Source: Alopecurus myosuroides
Taxonomy: Eukaryota > Streptophyta > Magnoliopsida > Poales > Poaceae
Reading direction: 5' to 3'
DNA length: 64,000 bases
Assembly: GCA_028641055.1 (NCBI GenBank)
Contig: CM054057.1
Location: 725,682,484 to 725,746,483, forward strand
Shown here: positions 57,261-64,000 of the stretch, piece after piece
How the letters are laid out: each line of letters starts with the position of its first letter
How positions within the stretch are numbered: the first letter of the stretch is position 1
Program-made: the position numbers and the translations under genes
The notes under the pieces: model-generated
The model's database searches: none
What the model was told of the DNA's origin: nothing
What the model saw: the letters and a program-made list of their open reading frames with translations, nothing else

Positions 57261-60080
57261 AAGAGCTTGTGTGCCGGGTTCAGGGATATTTCCGGGATGA
57301 TCAGACTGATCCCAGATTATAGGTGTGTTGGAGTACTTCAAGAATTTCGGGGTTGCCGGAACAACCGCGTTTATTTCTCGAAGTGTTCTTTTTTCCACCT
57401 TTGCTGACGGGGTTGCTAAGAAAGTTAGCATTGCTTCTCCATCAACTCTCGGAAACTTGGGTTCGCCTTTACGCTGTTGTTCCTGGATTTTTTCGTCAGT
57501 GTCCGATTCACTGTCTTCTTTGTCAGCTTCTGGCTTTTGTTTGGCGGGTTTCCTTTTGGAACCCTTCCCCTTGCCTCCGGCTCCTGCACTGCCTTTCATG
57601 TGCTTATTCAGCCGGCATTGCGCGTTTGTATGGGTGGGTTTCCCGAATTGCGAGTGGTGAACGCAAGGTTCCGACTTAATCCTTTCCCACTCCTCTGGAG
57701 TGTAGTTGATTGGATCTGGGTTGCGTCCTTTCCACTTGTTTCCCTTTTCTCCTCCAAAGGCTATGTTCACCTCTTTGGGTTTCGTCGTTGTTTCTGGAGT
57801 GGCTTTTTTGTCAGAACGAGGGGTTTTCTTGGCAAGTATCAATGATTCAATATTGCCTCCTCTTGCTCTGATGTCATCCTTGGCTGCAGCATGCTCATTG
57901 GCGGTTGTAAGCATGGATCCGAGATCCTTGTGCTTTTTGGAACCAACCATGAACGGTACGAGTCCGGGTTTTAGGCCATTGACGAAAGCATGCATTGCTT
58001 GTACGTCAGTTACTCCACAGCAACTATTCTTCATTGCTGTCCATCTGGAGATGAAATCCACGTATGGTTCATCCTCAAATTGCGTGCAACGGTTTAGCTG
58101 GTTGATGCTATTCGGGCGTTTGTATGTTCCCCGGAAATGCTGAGTAAATACTCTAGCCATATCGTCCCAGCTGTCGACTGTTCGTGACGGTAATCCATTG
58201 ATCCAATCTCTGGCTCCGTCAGCAGCATTAGGGGAAGAAACTTGACAGCTTCCAAGTCTGTCCCATTGTTGATCTGGACGGCTGTATAGTAATCCGAGAG
58301 CCAGGTATCCGGGTTTGTGCTGTCGGTGTATTTCTGGTACGTTGGACCGACCTTGGCAAAGCCAGAATGCAACGTTATTCTTCGGATCCTGTCGGTAAAA
58401 CATTTAGGACCAAAGTATAGATCATCTTTTTCTGCTCTGTCAATGTGTGCAGAATATCTTCCGGCTGAATGAACAGAAGGGGACCTGCTCCTTTCTCTTC
58501 CATTGTTGCGCGAACGCGCTTTTCCGGGATTGTTTCTATCTCTTCCGTGCTCACGCCCTTTTGGATTAGGCGGAGTTCTACTCCTGTTCCTTTCTTTGTC
58601 CTTAGGCGGTGTCCGGGATCTCTCACGCCTGTGAGGTATATCGTATCTTCCAGCTTTCTCAGCTGGGTTTCTCGGAGGTGGCATTATTTTGCCGTCCTTC
58701 CGGTGTTTGTCTTCCCGATCATGGGGTTTATACCCATCTTTCGGGAGATGGGATCCGGTCCTAGACGCTGCATCCCGGTTGTCGGGGTTTTTCTTGTCTT
58801 CTCTCGGATCCTCTTTTTTATCTTTTGAGTTGTCTGAATCCCCAGGTTCTTCCGCTCCAGGTGCTCCAGCAGCGCAAGTAGCTGTCTTGCATAGGGCGGA
58901 GTTATCATGCAGCCTCCCTGATCGCTCTTGAGCGCGCTGTTGTTGTTGCAATGCTTTTCCTAGGAAAGCATACACCCCTTGGAGTTTTTCCCCGTTGGAA
59001 TACAGATCGTTGTTAAGAATCGCGAACGCTGCTTCCGCGTTTTCTGCTGCGGTCTTGTATATTGGTTCGCCCTTGGCATCTTTGCCGTTACCTGCTTTTG
59101 CCAAGACGGGTTATGGAACCTTTCTTTTGGCGGCAGTTCTTCCGGTCTTGCGATTCCGGGTAACCTAGTAGGTTTTAACGCGGATCTATTCTTTCTCTCG
59201 TACTCCTCTATTTCTTCGTTCATGACCTTGATGTCATTATGGGTTTGTTGGAGATGTTGCCGAGATCTGAGTAGATGTTGCGGTTGCCGTTGGAAAGCTT
59301 GTCTCCTGGCTTCCAGCATATCAGGGGGTTCGTCTGGTCCCACTGGTGTTTGCAATAGCTCTTGCTCTTCCTGTTCCGTCATTGGCGGAGCAGTGATTTC
59401 TTTGGATTTCTTCTCCGCAGTCTTTGTTCCGCTAACATCTCCAACTTCCAGGTTTTCATCAGCGAGATCGGCTGATTTTTCTTCCGGATTTTGTATTGGA
59501 GTTTTTTAGCAGCACGGTGCTTTTTCTTGGAAGAGGGAGGTTTTTTGACAGGCTCATCTTCTGTCATCTCCTTGACACTGGGGAATATCGGAGAAGTTTC
59601 TCCGTCTTCTCTCTCTTCCTCTGGCGGAGGAGTTTTAGGGCTTTCCTGGCTGCCGGCGTCCGTGGTATCAGCCGGTTTTGCCATTAAAACTTCGTGGAAT
59701 CCCTCTTGAAAGGACTTAACCTTTCTTACAAAGGCGTCCTCATCTTCATCTTCGGAGTCGAAGTTATCCGATCCGGTTTCCGACTCCAATCTCGCCTCAA
59801 TGGCGGCAAGCACGGATTCTGCTTCCGAGTTCATCGTCTTGTTGACGGATGTCGGATCTTCCGCCTTTGTGACGGGTGTTTGATCTTCCGTCTCCATGAC
59901 GGGTGCGTTGTTGTCTGCCTCTTGCACGGGATTTCCGTCATCTGTGTTTTCGGCGATTTCGGATTGCACCATGCCGATAAAGTGTGTATCACTTTTTTGT
60001 CGGCGATCTGAGCAGAATCCGGCATCAAAGTCATCTTCGACTGGGTATAGGGCGGGTGGGATAAATTTCTTCCACCGCAA
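57261..60080 (-). pseudogene. G2 right unit: gag
   Basis: N-terminal acidic part 60080-59379 (begins at a non-ATG codon, so the true start is upstream), then 59382-58960, then 59104-58094 with an RS/RD-rich segment and the gag core, broken near 58218 by a one-base loss and continuing in the 58403-56649 frame. The core has DGARDWINGLPSRTVDSWDD and KRPNSINQLNRCTQFEDEPY. CVHHSQFGKPTHTNAQC (about 57611-57661) sits where a zinc knuckle is expected. The stop/start overlap (ATGA) at 59379-59382 is also in the left unit. Confidence 0.83.
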
Positions 60081-60291
60081 AACCCCATTGCTTCTGCAGT
60101 TAGTCCGATAAAGATGTTAGCAGATCCTATCGGTAATATGCAGGCACTTACCAGGTGGTTTTGCGCCGGTATGTAGGATCCGTTGTCGAGGAAGCGCCTG
60201 ACGTCGTTGTCGAACTCCAAGCTTTCGACAGTGATTGATCTTCCGATTCCGCCAAGTATCCCAGATCGGAATCTTACGCCTGACGTCGTTT

Positions 60292-60309
60292 GCCCCACGG
60301 TGGGCGCCA
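60292..60309 (-). other. Primer-binding site, G2 right unit
   Basis: Same TGGCGCCCACCGTGGGGC as in the left unit, 2 nt inside LTR C. Confidence 0.85.
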
Positions 60310-60311
60310 AC

Positions 60312-60873
60312 TGTCGAGACATCGTAGTAGTTTTCACAGACGGGGGTGCCATGAAACTACGGTACAGACGTGGGGTAACGGGATAGCGTAGTAACACGGA
60401 ACACAGGATTTACCCAGGTTCGGTACGCCGCGACAGTACGACGTGCCTACTCCTGCACTTCTCACTAATTGGGACTAAAGCCCGTAAACAGAGTTACAAT
60501 GTGAGGGTTTTAGATCTAAACCACTCGACGAGGATGAGCTTCTCGGCGAGTTGGCGTAGAGCTTCTATGTTATCTCTCCTTCGTTGGTTGTTTTGTTTAT
60601 CTCCCGTCCGGCTTTATATAATAGCCGGATTAGGGCTTACAGAATAGGAAACCTAGAAAACTACGGTAACCTGTAACTTGGAAAGCAAGGAATCCGTCTT
60701 CTCCTCCAAGCCAGATCACATGGGCTGTGATCCGGGTTCTTCTAGAATCCGGCTTCTGCGCGTCGGATTACTGGGCCGCCTAATGGACTTAAGCCCACTA
60801 CCACTTAGGCCACCCTGGTAATCCGGCACTTGGCCTACCATCTTCTATACCCCTATTTGGTATATATCCGACA
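60312..60873 (-). repeat. G2 LTR C
   Basis: 562 bp; two private differences (AAGCCAGATC and GGACTTAAGC). Followed by GTTTT at 60874-60878, matching the left edge. Confidence 0.95.
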
Positions 60874-60878
60874 GTTTT

Positions 60879-61492
60879 CTTCAATATGATCAAGAAGATC
60901 CCCTTTAGCTTCTTCCTTCATACTGTGAATGATCCAGAATAAGAAGCATCCACTAAATTCTTATCATGAAGAGAAAGTCTTGCATAAAAATTATTGATCA
61001 CAACATTACGCGAAAGCTCATGAACGGGACATTTGAGCATTAATAACTTCATTCTCCCCCAAGCTTGGGCAATACTCTCTCCATCAAGAGGCCAAAAATT
61101 ATATATTTGATTCCGGTCTTTATGAATCTCACTAGGAGAATAGAATTTAGAATAAAAGAGAGGAACAGTTTCCTCCCATCCAATGGATTCACCATTCTTC
61201 AGTAATTTAAACCATTCAGTGGCTCTTCCTTTCAGTGATAAAGAGAACAATTTCCTTTTAACTTGATCCATAGTAATACATGCACATCTGATAACTCGCA
61301 TAATTCATGTATAAAGAGCAAATGATCACCGGGATGGACAGTTCCATCTCCATAATAGCACTTATCCATAACATGTCCAACAATTTTCATAGGTATTTTA
61401 TAAGGATCTAATTTAGCAGATAATGGGTCACTTACTACCCTAGCAATGATAGTAGTAGTACCACTAAACAAAGAATCAAAAGTATTATCCAT
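60879..61492 (-). pseudogene. gag N-terminal part of F
   Basis: Starts at the Met of MDNTFDSLFSGTTTIIARVV (61492), preceded by PBS and leader. It contains FLVSDP-like and LLFIHELCEL segments, then, after a frameshift near 61260-61300, the retrotransposon gag core KRKLFSLSLKGRATEWFKLL, FYSKFYSPSEIHKDRNQIYN and ARLSLHDKNLVDASYSGSF. A second frameshift near 60920 precedes the G2 insertion. Forms the capsid in intact relatives. Confidence 0.83.
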
Positions 61493-61578
61493 AATGAAAT
61501 AAAATAGTAGACAGAAATAAAAATAACACTCACGGTAAAAGTTTCTCTTACTAATTCCACTTACCAATAGCGATTCAC

Positions 61579-61595
61579 TCCCCGAAAACGATGCC
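61579..61595 (-). other. Primer-binding site of F (degenerate Athila type)
   Basis: TGGCATCGTTTTCGGGGA on the minus strand, 12 nt from the LTR. It differs from S's PBS at positions typical of CpG/transition decay. Confidence 0.75.
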
Positions 61596-61607
61596 AGAAA
61601 ATAGTCT

Positions 61608-63113
61608 TGATGACCCACAAGTATAGGGGGTGTATTGTAGTACTATTGATAAATAAGAGTGTCAAACCCAATGAGGTGCAAAAGTTGTTGACAAGAAGGT
61701 TGGATAGAGGATTCACTTTAAACACTAGCAAACGGGTTTTTGGTGGTTTTTGATATAGCAGATAAATAAAGTGTGAGTAAATAAACGACAATAAATAATA
61801 TTGCAGCGAGTGGACCAATCCTTTTGAGAGCAAAAGACAATCCGTTTGTTCTACTTATGTTTACCAAACGTTCTCGAGGACACATGGGACTTTCGTTAAG
61901 TGCTTTCGCTTCATATAGTTGATTAATATTTATGGGTTCATTAACTGTTGTGTGGGTGAACCTATGCTAATGCACCGCCCAATTAGGACTAATACATACT
62001 TGTGATTATACCCCTCGCAAGCATCCGCAAATACAAGAAAGTAATTCAGATAAGTCTAACCACAACCTCAAAACTCGGGGACCCAACACTCCCTCGTGCA
62101 TTGGTTTCCTAACGGGGGTTTAGGTTTATGTCACTCCGGAAACCCCACAATTAGTAGGAAAATATACAATGCATCCTCCTAGGCCCATAAAGGTGAAGTA
62201 TCATGTAGTCGACGTTCACATGACACCACTAGAAGAATAGAAACACAACCTAAATACCGAACCGAGAGATATTACTTCAAGATAACTTCACTACTAGCAT
62301 CATGACTTCTCCCATGTCCTCAAGAACTAAATGAACTACTCACGAGACGTCATATGGATCATAATAATAGGTGATATAATGGATGATAACAATCTGGTCA
62401 TAAAGTGTAAACACCGATAAATCTCACAAGCATCAACTACTAACAAGTAATCCACACTAGGAGAGGGATCTAATGGAGAGCAACGATAAAGACCCCTAAT
62501 TGTTACAGAGGGATGAAGGTGGACGGTGGTGGCGATGGTGCTGGTGATGAGGATGATGATGATGATCTCGATGAAGCCCGGAGTGATGACGGTGACGATG
62601 GCGACGATTTCCCCTCTCCGGGGAGGAATTTCCCCGGCAGATTTCTCCCTGCGGGAGAGCTTTTCTCTCTCTGGTGTTTTTTGCCCCGAGGCGGCGGCGG
62701 AATAATTTTTCGATGATGTTCTAGGGCTTAGGGTTCCCTCGGGGTCAAGTACGTGAAAGGGGGCGCCCAGGAGTCGGCCAGGGGGACCAGACCACCCCCA
62801 GGCGCGGCCAGGGGGCGCGCCGCCTGGTGGTGTGGGCCCGAGGTGACCCCCTCCGGGTGCCCTTCTGGCTCACTTCCTCCTCGGAACTTCTAAGACTCCT
62901 CCAGTATCCCCCCCTCTTCTTCTGATCTTTTGAAATAGGGTATCTCAACGGTGCTTTTTCCAACATATTTCTGGTTCCGGTGTTTCTTCTCCCATAATTA
63001 TTAAACATGCAAAATAAGATGAAATAATATAAGTAATGTATCATACCATGAAATATATCGATGAATAACAGAATATAACGATATAAAATATTGATGCAAA
63101 ATGGACGTACTCA
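61608..63113 (-). repeat. 5' LTR of F (about 1.5 kb)
   Basis: Plus-strand ends TGATGACCCACAAGTATAGG ... ATGGACGTACTCA. The segment 62530-63113 matches the truncated 3' LTR at 18624-19210. An acidic coding-like GATGATGATGATGATCTCG stretch (62549-62567) is shared. Confidence 0.87.
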
Positions 63114-63611
63114 CGCATCCTGTGGGGGCCTTGTAGCAGATGTTGCATGCCTGCAAGAGCAACCCATCTCCGGAGACAGACATCCGTCGACGGAAGGTGA
63201 CTGCCCTAGGGCCAGCATAGTGCAAATGGAAATAAGGAAGGCAACCTTTTCCGCGGAAATGCAAAAGCTTTGTGTTTTATTGCATTGATAGAAAAGAGAG
63301 TATGTACAAGCCTACAAGAAGAGGCCAACCCACATAGTACAACTCAACCCAGGACACTAGGAGAGGAGCTGACCAAGGTCTCTCGCACCTTAAGGGAGGC
63401 GAACTTAAGGGAGGAAGCTATTATTTGCCTCTTAAAAGCGTATAGAGCAAGATCGAGCTAATGGAATCGATATGATATTAGGGCAATGGATATGATCTTC
63501 CTAGCTTCTCAACTGGAGCCCATGCTAGAGTAAGCGGGGATATTTATAGGGAGAGCTCGCCAACTCATTCTACACTAGAACACACCCCTCGCTCTAATTA
63601 GCTCTGCCACG
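63114..63611. other. Right flank of F, no gene
   Basis: 63114-63118 (CGCAT) is where F's target duplication should be; its partner is lost on the left. 63266-63540 may be a LINE 3' end in reverse, but I cannot support this strongly. Confidence 0.4.
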
Positions 63612-63803
63612 TTGATCAGATGTGTGGAGGTGCTTCAGCATTTACTCCCCTGTGGCTTGGTGGTGTTCCCTTGCACATACCTGGGCCTCCTGCTGGCGTC
63701 CACAAGGATCCTTAAGCATGACCTGCAGCCTTATGTGGATAAGATGGTCAGGAGGCTTCCCTCGTGGATGGACTCCCTCCTGGCGCCCCTGGAAGATTTT
63801 TAA
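63612..63803 (+). pseudogene. LINE reverse transcriptase fragment
   Basis: 63 codons matching residues of the minus-strand LINE at the window start: LLPCGLVVFPCTYLGLLLAS against LLPCGLVDFSCTYLGLPLLP, then HDLQPYVDKMVRRLPSWMDS. It covers only the 'YLGLPL' region after the RT palm and stops at TAA 63801-63803. Confidence 0.75.
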
Positions 63804-64000
63804 CATTTTCTACTAAAGGGGAGTCCCCCACAGCCCTTTATTACCAACCACAAGCGTTACAGATACAAAAATGTACAAATATACATGGAAATAGACTAAG
63901 ATAGTCTATCCCAGGCTAGATTAAGGAATTAATCCAAAAAGCTAAGTCAGCAGCCACAGCAGCACTCAACCTATGCTTAAGCATAAGGAGATCAATCATG
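63804..64000. other. Terminal 200 bp, unassigned
   Basis: AGCCCTTTATTACCAACCAC and following sequence looks like a LINE or EST-like 3' end in reverse orientation, but no feature can be supported. Confidence 0.3.

Larger units (their letters stand above)
37237..60873 (-). mobile_element. G2: tandem three-LTR Tat-lineage Gypsy array
   Basis: LTR A 37237-37798, internal left unit 37799-48773, LTR B 48774-49335, internal right unit 49336-60311, LTR C 60312-60873. Each LTR is 562 bp and the repeat period is 11537-11538 bp. Outer TSD is GTTTT. On the minus strand each unit has PBS, gag, protease, RT, RNase H, second RNase H, integrase, antisense gene and PPT. The second RNase H and the antisense gene are marks of the Tat (Retand/Grande-like) lineage. 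Confidence 0.95.
18624..63113 (-). mobile_element. Athila-like Gypsy element F, interrupted by nested insertions
   Basis: Minus-strand element with 5' LTR 61608-63113, PBS 61579-61595, gag (61492-60918 and 37231-36950), protease, RT, RNase H and integrase (36.7-32.6 kb), an extra ORF in the env position (32.3-31.8 kb), a long 3' untranslated part (20914-19211), PPT and a truncated 3' LTR (19210-18624). Three insertions with matching target duplications split it: solo LTR 20920-25339, element S 25354-31808 and array G2 37237-60873. It resembles the Sabrina/Fatima group of Triticeae Athila elements, by memory. Its two LTRs differ clearly more than those of G2, so F is the oldest layer. Confidence 0.85.

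Noticed and set aside
62513..62716. Acidic 67-aa frame (DDDDLDEARSDDGDDGDD) in F's LTR
   Set aside because: Short, inside an LTR, with the same composition-driven GAT repeat in the other LTR copy; no sign of a gene.

Overview
The window is a block of nested transposable elements from a large grass genome, most likely a Triticeae (wheat, Aegilops, barley or rye group). This rests on the mix of element types: Athila-like Gypsy elements with PBSs close to TGGCGTCGTTGCCGGGGA, Tat-lineage Gypsy elements with an antisense extra gene, a CACTA element with CCCCGGTTGGTAACACCAACC subterminal repeats, a CTCCCTCCGT Stowaway MITE, a 4.4-kb solo LTR and L1-type LINE fragments. I see no intact host gene, no tRNA or rRNA gene and no CRISPR array. 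Family names such as Sukkula or Sabrina/Fatima are from memory; the structural calls are read from the sequence.

Layout. 1-0.7 kb: LINE reverse-transcriptase fragment (-). 0.72-3.89 kb: 5'-truncated LINE ORF2 (+) with RT, zinc-binding and RNase H parts. ~3.93-10.66 kb: CACTA-type element with a five-exon gene (-) that joins a plant-transposon (Ptta/En/Spm-type) region to a Ulp1-like cysteine protease with readable catalytic residues, followed by a long inverted repeat, a Stowaway MITE, a minisatellite, palindromic subterminal repeats and an AP2-domain pseudogene (+). 10.67-12.46 kb: Copia fragment (LTR + PBS, -). 12.46-18.62 kb: 5'-truncated Tat-lineage Gypsy 'G1' (+): integrase remnant, antisense gene with its own TATA box, PPT, 3' LTR. 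18.62-63.11 kb: an Athila-like Gypsy 'F' (-) split by three nested insertions: a solo LTR (20.920-25.339 kb, TSD GTGGT), a non-autonomous Athila-like element 'S' (25.354-31.808 kb, +, TSD GTGAG) and a Tat-lineage array 'G2' (37.237-60.873 kb, -, TSD GTTTT). 63.1-64.0 kb: flank with another LINE fragment.

The most notable structure is G2. It has three 562-bp LTRs and two 11-kb internal regions in the order LTR-internal-LTR-internal-LTR, with a single 5-bp duplication (GTTTT) at its outer edges. That indicates one insertion followed by tandem duplication through LTR-LTR recombination. Both units encode gag, protease, RT, two RNase H domains and integrase on the minus strand, plus a multi-exon gene on the opposite strand with its own TATA box and an upstream TGACG palindrome. 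The same antisense-gene layout appears in G1, so it is a retained part of this retrotransposon lineage.

Order of events inferred from nesting: F inserted first; the solo-LTR element, S, G2 and G1 went into F; a Copia element went into G1; a later deletion or rearrangement near 10.66-10.69 kb removed the CACTA right end, most of the Copia element, the 5' half of G1 and the distal part of F's 3' LTR. Almost every coding region carries frameshifts or stops, so the window is mainly a record of retrotransposition and decay. An assembly gap of 23 N lies at 11415-11437.
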